The notes under the pieces were generated by a model. That model did no database searches, was not told the DNA's origin, and saw only the letters and a program-made list of their open reading frames with translations. From positions 124,001 through 188,000 of the forward strand of contig NZ_JACHIW010000001.1 in assembly GCF_014203395.1 (NCBI RefSeq): a DNA stretch of 64,000 nucleotides, given 5' to 3'. The stretch's first letter is position 1. Each line of letters starts with the position of its first letter. The translations under genes and the position numbers were made by a program. The DNA comes from Saccharopolyspora phatthalungensis. Lineage in GTDB: Bacteria > Actinomycetota > Actinomycetes > Mycobacteriales > Pseudonocardiaceae. Shown in pieces: positions 52,736-59,547 of this stretch.

Positions 52736-53206
52736 TCAGATCGCCGGTGGGCGGCCCTCGAAGGGGGTGGAGAGCACCACGGTCGTGCGAGTGGAGACCT
52801 TCGCCGCCTCGCGGATCTGCCGGAGCAATTCCTCCAGGCCCAGCGGGGAAGCGACCCGCACCTGCAGGATGTAGGACTCCTCGCCGGCCACCGAGTAGCA
52901 CGACTCGATCTGCGGCAGGTGTTCGAGCCGCTGCGGGTAGTCGTCCGGCGCGGCCGGATCGATCGGGGTCAGCGAGATGAACGCGGTCAGCGGCAACCCG
53001 ATCTGGTCACCGTCCACTTTGGCCGTATAGCCCTGGAGGGCACCGCGCTGTTCCAGCCGTCGAACCCGCTGGTGCACCGCGGAGACGCTCAGCCCGACAC
53101 GCTCGGCCAAGTCGGTGAAGCTGCACCGGCCATCCCGCGCCAGCTCGCGCAGAATGGCGCGGTCGGTGGCTTCCAGCGCGCCCGAATTTGCGGATCTGTC
53201 GCTCAC
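52736..53206 (-). CDS. Lrp/AsnC family transcriptional regulator
   Basis: 156 residues. The N-terminal winged HTH reads LEATDRAILRELARDGR, SFTDLAERVGLSVSAVHQRVRRLE and GALQGYTAKVDGD. The C-terminal RAM/AsnC ligand-binding domain carries YPQRLEHLPQIESCYSVAGE and YILQVRVASPLGLEELLRQI. These proteins sense amino acids. The GTG start overlaps the stop of the upstream peptidase gene (GTGA), so both are cotranslated. The regulator may control proline-peptide or amino-acid use together with it; this is inferred from the linkage. Confidence 0.93.
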   Translation of the reverse strand: MSDRSANSGALEATDRAILRELARDGRCSFTDLAERVGLSVSAVHQRVRRLEQRGALQGYTAKVDGDQIGLPLTAFISLTPIDPAAPDDYPQRLEHLPQIESCYSVAGEESYILQVRVASPLGLEELLRQIREAAKVSTRTTVVLSTPFEGRPPAI

Positions 53207-54345
53207 GCCGGCAGCACCACCAACTCGTGCGGTTGGTTGTTGACGCTCTCGACGCCGTCCTCGGTGACGATGACGATGTCCTCGATCCGGGCACCCCAGC
53301 GCCCCGGCTGGTAGATGCCCGGCTCGACGCTGAAGGCCATCCCGGGTTCCAGCGCCAGCGCGTTTCCCTCGACGACGTAGGGCTCCTCGTGCACGTCGAG
53401 CCCGATGCCGTGCCCGGTACGGTGCACGAAGAATTCACCGAACCCGGCGGCGGCGATCGGCTCGCGGGCGGCGGCGTCGATCGACTCGGCGGTGGTGCCC
53501 GGCCGCACCGCCTCGACCGCGGCGCGCTGGGCGGCCTGCAGCACGGCATAGGTGTCGCGGACGTCCGGCTGGGCGGGCTCGCCGACCGCGTAGGTGCGGG
53601 TGCAGTCGGAGTTGTAGCCCTCCGCGATCGGGCCGCCGATGTCGATGACGACCACGTCGCCGCGTTCGATCACCCGGTCGGACAGGGCGTGGTGCGGGCT
53701 GGCGCCGTTCGGCCCGGACCCGACGATGACGAAGGCCGCCTCGGTGTGCCCCTCTTCGAGGATCGCGGCGGAGATGCCGGCACCGACTTCGGCCTCGGTC
53801 CGGCCCGGTTTGAGGAATTCGGCCATCCGGGCGTGCACCCGGTCGATGGCGGCCCCGGCCTTGCGCAGCGCCTCGATCTCGGCGGCGTCCTTGCGCATCC
53901 GCAATTCCCGCAGCACGGCTCCGGCCAGCACCTGCTCGGCCTCGGGCAGGGCGGCGCGCAGCGGGATGGTGTGCAGCGCGGGCATCACGTCGGCGACGGC
54001 CAACCGGGCCGGTGCGCCGCCCCGGCGGGCCAGGTCGGCCACGATCGCGTGCGGGTCCTGGCCGTCGACCCAGGTCACGACCTCGATGCCGAGCCCGGCC
54101 AGCGGGATGCCGGCGAAGCCGGGCTCCTCCACCTTCGGCACCACCAGCGCGGGCCGGCCGTCGGACGGCAACACCAGGCAGGTCAGCCGCTCATGCGACT
54201 CCCCGCCCGCGCCGAGGAGGTAACGCAGATCGGAGCCCGGCGAGATCAGCAGTGCGTCGAGTCTCGCCACGGCGGCGACTTCGGCGGCCCGGGTCAGGCG
54301 GGCGGCGAGCACGGATGGATCCTGCTTAATCGAGTCGGTGGCCAT
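53203..54345 (-). CDS. M24 family aminopeptidase (Xaa-Pro dipeptidase type)
   Basis: 380 residues. The N-terminal creatinase-like domain (VARLDALLISPGSDLRYLLG) is followed by the pita-bread catalytic domain. Five metal ligands are visible: two Asp in VVVIDIGGPIAEGYNSDCTR, His in VHRTGHGIGLDVHEEPYV, Glu in FSVEPGIYQPG and Glu in GARIEDIVIVTEDG. It removes N-terminal residues next to proline using Mn or Co. The ATG is preceded by a G-rich site; upstream the frame runs into the heptamer repeat and is not protein. It is coupled to the Lrp gene. Confidence 0.93.
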   Translation of the reverse strand: MATDSIKQDPSVLAARLTRAAEVAAVARLDALLISPGSDLRYLLGAGGESHERLTCLVLPSDGRPALVVPKVEEPGFAGIPLAGLGIEVVTWVDGQDPHAIVADLARRGGAPARLAVADVMPALHTIPLRAALPEAEQVLAGAVLRELRMRKDAAEIEALRKAGAAIDRVHARMAEFLKPGRTEAEVGAGISAAILEEGHTEAAFVIVGSGPNGASPHHALSDRVIERGDVVVIDIGGPIAEGYNSDCTRTYAVGEPAQPDVRDTYAVLQAAQRAAVEAVRPGTTAESIDAAAREPIAAAGFGEFFVHRTGHGIGLDVHEEPYVVEGNALALEPGMAFSVEPGIYQPGRWGARIEDIVIVTEDGVESVNNQPHELVVLPA

Positions 54346-54398
54346 AGCCCCCCAGCCTAATCCCGGTTCGAGGCCCCGATGTCCGCCCGGTCGGTGGG

Positions 54399-54416
54399 GG
54401 ATTTCGACGGAAATCC
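54399..54416. repeat. dispersed palindrome GGATTTC-GACG-GAAATCC
   Basis: A 7-bp perfect stem with a 4-nt loop, followed at 54432 by a half-element (GTGAAATCGCCG). It belongs to the same family as the elements at 3658, ~40312, 45702 and 48988. Confidence 0.75.
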
Positions 54417-54447
54417 GCCTGCCGATATCCAGTGAAATCGCCGCCTT

Positions 54448-54496
54448 CCACCGCCCACCGCCCATCGCCCACCGCCCATCGCCCATCGCCCACCGA
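54448..54496. repeat. heptanucleotide tandem repeat CCA(C/T)CGC x7
   Basis: Seven consecutive 7-bp units lie in the short gap between the divergent M24 peptidase and exonuclease genes, 25 bp before the exonuclease start. The tract could alter promoter spacing by slippage. Confidence 0.85.
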
Positions 54497-54520
54497 GAGT
54501 CGACATGACAAGCTGAGGCC

Positions 54521-55453
54521 GTGACTGGCCCCCTGATGCTCGTCGATTCCGCCGGGTTGTGGTTCCGCTCGTACTACGCCCTGCCGGACTCGCTGACCGC
54601 CCCGGACGGCACACCGGTGAACTCGGTGCGCGGATTCTGCGACATGCTCGCCAAGCTGATCACCGACCGACGCCCGTCCCGGCTGGTGGCCTGCCTGGAC
54701 AACGACTGGCGCCCGCAGTTCCGGGTCGACGCGCTGCCGTCCTACAAGGCGCACCGCGTGGCCGCGGACGACCCCGCCGCCGAAGAGGTCCCGGACACGC
54801 TGTCCCCGCAGGTCCCGGTGATCCTCGAAGTGCTCGACGCGGCGGGGATCGCCACCGCGGAAGCGGCGGGCTACGAGGCCGACGACGTCATCGGCGTGCT
54901 GGCCGATCGCGAAGACCGGGACGCGGTGGAGGTCGTCACCGGGGACCGCGACCTGTTCCAGCTGGTGCGCGCGGAGCCGACCGCGGTCCGGGTGATCTAC
55001 ATCGGTGCGGGCCTGGCGAAGGCACAGAACTTCGGCCCCGCCGAACTCGCCGCGAAGTACGCCCTGTCGGTCGACCGCGCCGGCGACGATTACGCGGAAA
55101 TGGCCGTCCTGCGCGGAGATCCTTCCGACGGACTGCCCGGTGTGGCGGGTATCGGGGAGAAAACGGCGGCGAAGCTGATCACCCAGTACGGCTCCCTCGA
55201 CGCACTGCTCGCGGCGGCGGAAGGCGGGGATTCCGGCCTGACGCCGCGGGTGCGCGGCAAACTCGCCGAGGCCGCGGACTATCTGGCCGCGGCGCCGTCG
55301 GTGGTCCGGGTCGTCCGCGACGCCCCGGTGGTCCTGCACCGCCCGGATCCGATCCCGCAGTCCACTGTGGATACCGATCGCCTGCGCGCCCTGCAAAGCA
55401 CCTGGGGCCTCGGAGCCAGCATCGACCGCCTGATCGCGGCCCTCACTCCCTGA
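54521..55453 (+). CDS. 5'-3' exonuclease (Pol I N-terminal/FEN-like)
   Basis: 310 residues, GTG start. The PIN-like nuclease fold has acidic metal ligands in LMLVDSAGLWFRSYYAL, CLDNDWRPQFR, GYEADDVIGVLAD and VTGDRDLFQLV. A helix-hairpin-helix follows: LRGDPSDGLPGVAGIGEKTAAKLI. It is a stand-alone relative of the DNA polymerase I 5' nuclease, which removes RNA primers and flaps. It is likely accessory to polA, which is not in the window. The ribosome site is weak (GAGG close to the start). Confidence 0.92.
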   Translation: MTGPLMLVDSAGLWFRSYYALPDSLTAPDGTPVNSVRGFCDMLAKLITDRRPSRLVACLDNDWRPQFRVDALPSYKAHRVAADDPAAEEVPDTLSPQVPVILEVLDAAGIATAEAAGYEADDVIGVLADREDRDAVEVVTGDRDLFQLVRAEPTAVRVIYIGAGLAKAQNFGPAELAAKYALSVDRAGDDYAEMAVLRGDPSDGLPGVAGIGEKTAAKLITQYGSLDALLAAAEGGDSGLTPRVRGKLAEAADYLAAAPSVVRVVRDAPVVLHRPDPIPQSTVDTDRLRALQSTWGLGASIDRLIAALTP

Positions 55454-55613
55454 TCGCGAAACGGGCGAGGCACTTCATCCGCTTAACCGAGGGGGTCACC
55501 GTGATTGTCCATTGTGGAATACCTTGACCGGCACGGAATCCCGTGCTCAGAACGATCAGAAACCCGGCGGAACCCGAACCCTTCCCGCCCCCGCCGCACG
55601 CGTCGGCCGATGT

Positions 55614-56213
55614 TCACTTCGGGTGGCCGACCTCGTAGACACCCTTGCTGTTCTTGACCGTGACCGTGACGGCCTTGGCCTGCGAATCAATGGTGACCTT
55701 GCAGTCGAAGCGGTGCGCGACCTCCACCGGCTGCCCATCCGGGCAGCTGACCTCGCCGACCCCCTTGATCCCGTAGGAGCTCTTCAGGGTCTGCGAGACG
55801 CCCTTGGCAACGCTTGCCGAATCGAACACCGGCCGCACGAACCAGCCCGGCGCGACGAATCCCAGCACCAGCACCGCCCCGATCACGACCAGTGCGCCGA
55901 AGCCGCCGAGCACCCACGGCAGCGCCGACCGCTTCTTCTTCGGCGGCGGCGCGTACTGGCCGTAGCCGCCCGACGGTGCGAACTGGCCGCCGCCCGGCGG
56001 GTGCTGCTGGCCGCCGCCCGGCGGGTACTGCTGGCCGTGGCCGTAGGGCTGCTGCGGTGGCTGCGCTGGCCGCTGCGGCGCGAAGCCACCCGGCTGCGGA
56101 TAGCCCGGCGCCGCCGGTTGCATCCCAGGACCCTGCGGTTGCTGACCCCACTGGGGGTAGCCCCCGAGCGGGCCGTAGTTCTGGTATGTACATAACTTTC
56201 TCTCGACCATCAT
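55614..56213 (-). CDS. DUF4333 membrane protein with Pro/Gln/Gly-rich N-terminus
   Basis: 199 residues. The first ~90 are low-complexity (repeats like QYPPGGGQQHPPGGGQ), then come a KKKR stop-transfer signal and one membrane span (ALPWVLGGFGALVVIGAVLV). The extracellular DUF4333 domain follows: SVAKGVSQTLKSSYG, VGEVSCPDGQPVEV and HRFDCKVTIDSQAKAVTVTV, with two Cys probably forming a disulfide. This is a common actinobacterial surface protein of unknown function. The start is uncertain: two adjacent ATGs without a clear ribosome site. Confidence 0.85.
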   Translation of the reverse strand: MMVERKLCTYQNYGPLGGYPQWGQQPQGPGMQPAAPGYPQPGGFAPQRPAQPPQQPYGHGQQYPPGGGQQHPPGGGQFAPSGGYGQYAPPPKKKRSALPWVLGGFGALVVIGAVLVLGFVAPGWFVRPVFDSASVAKGVSQTLKSSYGIKGVGEVSCPDGQPVEVAHRFDCKVTIDSQAKAVTVTVKNSKGVYEVGHPK

Positions 56214-56255
56214 GTGGAGATCAGATCACAGCCAACGCGATCGGACATACACGAA

Positions 56256-56585
56256 CCCCCTCCCCCGGCAAGGGGAGGGGGCTTCACGTGATATCGGCAC
56301 CCCTACCTTCCCTCTGGCTGTGAGACTCGGCGCTCTACCACGCCGAAGCTGGGGGATGACCGGACCCCCGAGGGGCTGAGCCGGTCCGGCCATCCCGTGC
56401 CCTGCTGTGTCTGGGGACCAACAGCAGGGCACATATCGGCGGGCGCGCTGGCTGAGGCAGCATGGCCGCGCAGCTCCACCGGAGCTCGATATGGATGGCA
56501 GCCGGAGGAATGACGTCACCCCCGGACCTTTCCTCCGGCTGCCGCGACTCATCGCCCGGATTACTGGGGGATCTCCGGCGATGAG
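56256..56585. ncRNA. cluster of five strong hairpins, candidate structured RNA or DNA element
   Basis: Hairpins: (1) CCCCCTCCCC/GGGGAGGGGG, 56256-56281; (2) GGGATG-A-CCGGACC with its complement, 56353-56396, one mismatch; (3) GTGCCCTGCTGT/ACAGCAGGGCAC, 56397-56432, abutting hairpin 2; (4) GGCAGCCGGAGGAA/TTCCTCCGGCTGCC, 56497-56543, with TGACGTCA in the loop; (5) CTCATCGCC/GGCGATGAG, 56548-56585. Shorter stems lie between them (AGCTCC/GGAGCT near 56472). No gene is convincing here. Hairpin 1 could be a terminator for the leftward genes. The density of perfect stems exceeds anything else in the window. An RNA product is inferred, not shown. Confidence 0.45.
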
Positions 56586-56592
56586 CCGAGTC

Positions 56593-56817
56593 TCAAGGGT
56601 GCAGGCAGCACTTAGGGCACTTGTCTATCCGCTGGCTAGCCGGCCCTTTCAACACGGGCGACCCGCACAGCGAGAAGAAGAAAACCCGGCCGTCTAGCGT
56701 GATTTTGTAGGGTTCGGGACCGAGCCGGTGCCTGAGCGGCTGGAAAAAACCGGGGTACCACGGGCCGTCATACAGTTGCCCGGACACGGTGAACCATGCA
56801 CTCACGGGGGAGCTCAT
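56593..56817 (-). CDS. tiny zinc-ribbon-like protein (74 aa)
   Basis: Reads as a natural protein: SAWFTVSGQLYDGPWYPGFF, HRLGPEPYKITLDGRVFFF, then SLCGSPVLKG and DKCPKC. The LCG...CPKC spacing suggests a small zinc ribbon of the kind seen in DUF3039-like and phage or integrative-element proteins. The ribosome site is weak. It is leftward like the next small gene; both end above the hairpin cluster. Confidence 0.5.
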   Translation of the reverse strand: MSSPVSAWFTVSGQLYDGPWYPGFFQPLRHRLGPEPYKITLDGRVFFFSLCGSPVLKGPASQRIDKCPKCCLHP

Positions 56818-57049
56818 GGCTGGCCGCCGGTCGCGTGGATTTTGTGTGCCTGATCAGTCCAGGTGCAGTCTCCCAGCATGTGTACCTCTCCCTGTGAGGC
56901 AATCTGGCTTGCGCCCGTGTGTCGAGCGAAGATTGGCCGTCCCCGCGCCGAAGATGGAGTAGAGAAGGCGCGGGGACGGCTGCCCGGTCCGGTGGGCGCG
57001 GTCCGTGATCCGCCCCGTTGCGGTCTCGGTACCACCAGTCCGGGCGGTC

Positions 57050-57334
57050 TTAGAAGTCCCAGGTTCGGCTTCTGGCACCGCGTTCTTTGACGGCTTCAGA
57101 GCAGCCGTCGCACCGGTCCGTAACGAGTTTGCTCTGCGGCTGACGGTCGTTCGGAGTGGGCCACGGTGCCTTGACCGTTTCCCCGCACAGCGCCTCGAAG
57201 CTGCTGCCGTGGATCAAGGCACCGGGGCGCTGCATGGTCGCGTGCCGATAGTTCGAGCGGGGCGGGCAGATCCAGTACGCAACCTCATCGCTCGCTGACT
57301 CATGCTTAACGATCTTGGGCCTTGGCGCGCTCAT
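57050..57334 (-). CDS. small zinc-ribbon-like protein (94 aa)
   Basis: Starts MSAPRPKIVKHESASDEVAY. Then come YWICPPRSNYRHATMQRPG, FEALCGETVKAPWP and DRCDGCSEAVKE. The ALCG...CDGC arrangement resembles DUF3039-type zinc ribbons and the preceding 74-residue gene. The ATG at the conserved-looking N-terminus was chosen over a start 37 codons upstream. It is divergent from the XRE/DUF397 pair, sharing the repeat-containing promoter region. Confidence 0.6.
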   Translation of the reverse strand: MSAPRPKIVKHESASDEVAYWICPPRSNYRHATMQRPGALIHGSSFEALCGETVKAPWPTPNDRQPQSKLVTDRCDGCSEAVKERGARSRTWDF

Positions 57335-57476
57335 GGCTGCACTCGCACTCGTTGCCTCTCTCGGTCCCCGCGTTCGCGGGCTTTCACGCGGTGGTGCTGA
57401 TAGGAGCTCCACGCCGACCCGGCACTGACCCTGATACAACGCCACATAAGATCACCCTCACACCAGGATTCTCTTC

Positions 57477-57513
57477 TGACAAAATCAGACGCTACCGTTG
57501 ACAACATCAGACG
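57477..57513. promoter_or_regulatory. two 15-bp direct repeats, candidate operator
   Basis: TGACAAAATCAGACG (57477-57491) and TGACAACATCAGACG (57499-57513), 14 of 15 identical, with a 22-bp period (two helical turns). They lie between the leftward zinc-ribbon gene and the XRE regulator, ~60 bp before its ATG. TTGACA in the second copy could be a -35 box. A likely binding site for the adjacent regulator. Confidence 0.6.
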
Positions 57514-57570
57514 ATCAAGTCCGCTAGATGGGTGAACGTTGGCCCCGCGGGCGGCGCTAAGGTGCTCGAC

Positions 57571-58413
57571 ATGTCAACGGCGCGACAGCGACAACTCGGT
57601 TCGTGGCTGGAGAAACTGCGCAAGCAGTCAGGCCACGACGTCGAGCAGGCTGCGGAAGTACTGGGCTGCTCGGTGAGCAAGATTCGCCACATGGAAGCGG
57701 GCCGATCCAAGGCCAAGAAGAGCGAGCTGACCAAGCTATTGGACCTGTACGGGACGCCGGACAACGTCCGCGCTCAGTTGGAAGCGACGCGGGCCGAGTC
57801 CGAGAAACGTGGTTGGTGGGAGTCCTACCAGGTGCCGGAGTGGTTCGCGCCGTTCGTTGAGTTCGAGAGCTTCGCGAGCGAGGCTTACAACTTCGAGCTC
57901 GACCTGATCCCTGGACTGTTGCAGACCGAGCGCTACGCCTACGAAGTGCACCGCACCGGCCGATACACCACCAATCCACCGGACATCACTCGCCGCGTCG
58001 AGGCTCGAATGGCTCGGCAACGCCGGCTCGAAGAGACTCCGCCACTCCAGTTCCGAGCCGTGGTCGCCGAGTCGGCGTTCCACCGTCTCGTCGGTGGCCC
58101 CGAGGTTATGCGTGCGCAGATCGACGCTGTGATCGAACGGTGTCAGCTCCCGAACGTGATCCTTCAGGTACTACCGTTCGAAGCGGGCATGCACGCCAGC
58201 CCATCCGGGGCGTTTATCGTGTTGTCGTACTCGCGGCCAGACGAGGAGCCGCTCGGTTTCATGGACTCGCCGCTCGGTGGGCACACGGTTGACAAGGCGG
58301 AGGACGTAGTAGCGCTCCGATACGTCTTCGACGAGTTGCGATCCTTGGCGCTACCGGCTCCCGCAACACTCGATCGGCTGCGTACCATCAGAGACACCCT
58401 GGACGGAAAGTAG
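57571..58413 (+). CDS. XRE/DUF5753 transcriptional regulator
   Basis: 280 residues. HTH at residues ~8-62: RQLGSWLEKLRKQSGHD, VEQAAEVLGCSVSKIRHME. The DUF5753 domain covers the rest: YNFELDLIPGLLQTERYA (hallmark 'PGLLQT.eYA'), FRAVVAESAFHRLVGG, ILQVLPFEAGMHASPSG and VDKAEDVVALRYVFDELRS. Such regulators pair with DUF397 proteins in actinobacteria and influence development or antibiotic production. AAGGTG lies ~6 nt before the ATG; an upstream GTG is less likely. The DUF397 gene follows after 11 nt. Confidence 0.94.
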   Translation: MSTARQRQLGSWLEKLRKQSGHDVEQAAEVLGCSVSKIRHMEAGRSKAKKSELTKLLDLYGTPDNVRAQLEATRAESEKRGWWESYQVPEWFAPFVEFESFASEAYNFELDLIPGLLQTERYAYEVHRTGRYTTNPPDITRRVEARMARQRRLEETPPLQFRAVVAESAFHRLVGGPEVMRAQIDAVIERCQLPNVILQVLPFEAGMHASPSGAFIVLSYSRPDEEPLGFMDSPLGGHTVDKAEDVVALRYVFDELRSLALPAPATLDRLRTIRDTLDGK

Positions 58414-58424
58414 GAGGTTGGGGC

Positions 58425-58625
58425 GTGGATACATCACACGCGGCGTGGCGCAAGTCGTCGCGGTCTAACAGCGGCGGCAACTGTGTGGAGGTCGCCCAGA
58501 ATCTACCGGGCGTGGCCCTGATCCGAGACTCCAAGCTCGGTGATGACAGCCCGGTCCTGGCCCTGGCCCCGTCCCAGTTCGCCGCGTTCACTCGACTCAT
58601 CAAGGACGGCCGTCTCGACGGCTGA
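58425..58625 (+). CDS. DUF397 small protein
   Basis: 66 residues with AGGAGG before its GTG. AWRKSSRSNSGGNCVEVA is the family signature, followed by GVALIRDSK and LALAPSQFAAFTRLIKDGRL. DUF397 proteins act with the upstream XRE/DUF5753 regulator, probably by binding it. A rho-independent-type terminator follows 16 nt after the stop, closing the two-gene unit. Confidence 0.95.
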   Translation: MDTSHAAWRKSSRSNSGGNCVEVAQNLPGVALIRDSKLGDDSPVLALAPSQFAAFTRLIKDGRLDG

Positions 58626-58641
58626 CCCAGAAACACAAAAT

Positions 58642-58676
58642 GCCCCCACCCGGATCTTCCCGGGTGAGGGCTTTTT
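58642..58676. terminator. rho-independent terminator
   Basis: Stem GCCCCCACCCGG (58642-58653) and CCGGGTGAGGGC (58660-58671), one mismatch, 6-nt loop, then TTTTT. It is the clearest intrinsic terminator in the window. It ends the XRE/DUF397 unit; the leftward membrane-protein gene also ends here, so it may serve both. Confidence 0.9.
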
Positions 58677-58689
58677 GCTGTACTCAGCA

Positions 58690-58983
58690 CTACATCGAGG
58701 CAAAGATAAAGGTCAGCACCAACCCAACGGCGGCAACGATGATCGTTGCCCGCGGCAGGCCGGCACCGGCTCTCCCCTGCCGCGCCCGATCCAGACCGAG
58801 CCCGCCGAGGATGAGCGCGGCGATGAGGACGAAGACCGACAGCGGAGCGGGGATGAACGGGCCAACGATGGCGAGGATGAGGCCGAAGGTGCCGTAGCCG
58901 GCGGTTTTGAACGGCTCCTCCGCAGGTGCGGGCGGCGTTTCGTGCTTCGCCGGCTGGTCGTGCCACCAGCGTTGTTCGGGCAT
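58690..58983 (-). CDS. small membrane protein (97 aa, DUF4190-like)
   Basis: ATG preceded by GGGGGAA. An N-terminal hydrophilic part (MPEQRWWHDQPAKHETPPAP) is followed by TAGYGTFGLILAIVGPF, IPAPLSVFVLIAALILGGLGL and ATIIVAAVGLVLTFIFASM: three membrane spans with a short RARQGRAGAG loop, as in DUF4190-type proteins. Function unknown. Confidence 0.8.
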   Translation of the reverse strand: MPEQRWWHDQPAKHETPPAPAEEPFKTAGYGTFGLILAIVGPFIPAPLSVFVLIAALILGGLGLDRARQGRAGAGLPRATIIVAAVGLVLTFIFASM

Positions 58984-59018
58984 GTGTTCCCCCTGTGGGC
59001 GTGGACACTGACGTATCG

Positions 59019-59449
59019 CTAGCTCGGTGGTGGTGTTACATCTGGTTTGTTCGCGGCGTTGATCTGACGGGCGAACTCCAGCGCCCGGATCTGCCAAGAG
59101 TCCCCGAGCAGACCAAGGACGTCGATCGGTCCGAGGCCGAACCAGTCACCGGGAGGATCGTCGTAGCGCCGCATCCCCTCCCTCTTCTCGTAGTCCGACG
59201 CGGCTAGATCCAGCCACGCGGCTAGAGGTTTCGCAACAGCGGGGGACATGGTGGCGATCCAGCGGGCGTCTCCGGGATCAGAACCGGCGACCCACTTCAC
59301 CGCGTTTGGGCCAGCGAACACACCCTCTCGCGGGTAGCTACCGGATGGGAGTTCGGTCGTCCAAGGTCCAGGTGTCGCCTTACCCGCCAGCTCCCGCAGC
59401 GACGCTGCGGCCTGACGGAGTTCTTCGGCGGGCCGTAGGGGGACGACAT
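59019..59449 (-). pseudogene. frameshifted phage/integrative-element type protein
   Basis: From the 5' end: ATG at 59449 with GGAGGTG 5 nt upstream encodes MSSPYGP and then loses frame. A one-base deletion around CCCGCCGAA puts the rest in another frame: PAEELRQAAASLRELAGKA, TPGPWTTELP, VKWVAGSDPGDARWIATM, AKPLAAWLDLAASD, up to IRALEFARQINAANK. The 'PAEELR.AA..LR.LA..ATPGPW' opening is common in actinobacterial phage and mobile-element proteins of unknown function. Translation from GTG 59321 would give a 100-residue C-terminal part. Sequencing error is possible. Confidence 0.6.
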
Positions 59450-59547
59450 CTACACCTCCGGACGATGGTCACTCGGCCGCCGGGACGAACCCGACGCCAG
59501 GTGATCCAACCACAACACACCGGCCGCCCGAATCGGCCGGGCGGCCG

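Noticed and set aside
56407..56697. Rightward 96-codon frame through the hairpin block
   Set aside because: Starts within hairpin 3, has no ribosome site and a shadow-like composition; the palindromes explain the open frame.
57499..57528. TTGACA followed by TAGATG as a sigma-70 promoter for the XRE gene
   Set aside because: The spacing to the only -10-like sequence is about 21 bp, too long. The TTGACA is better explained as part of the direct repeat.
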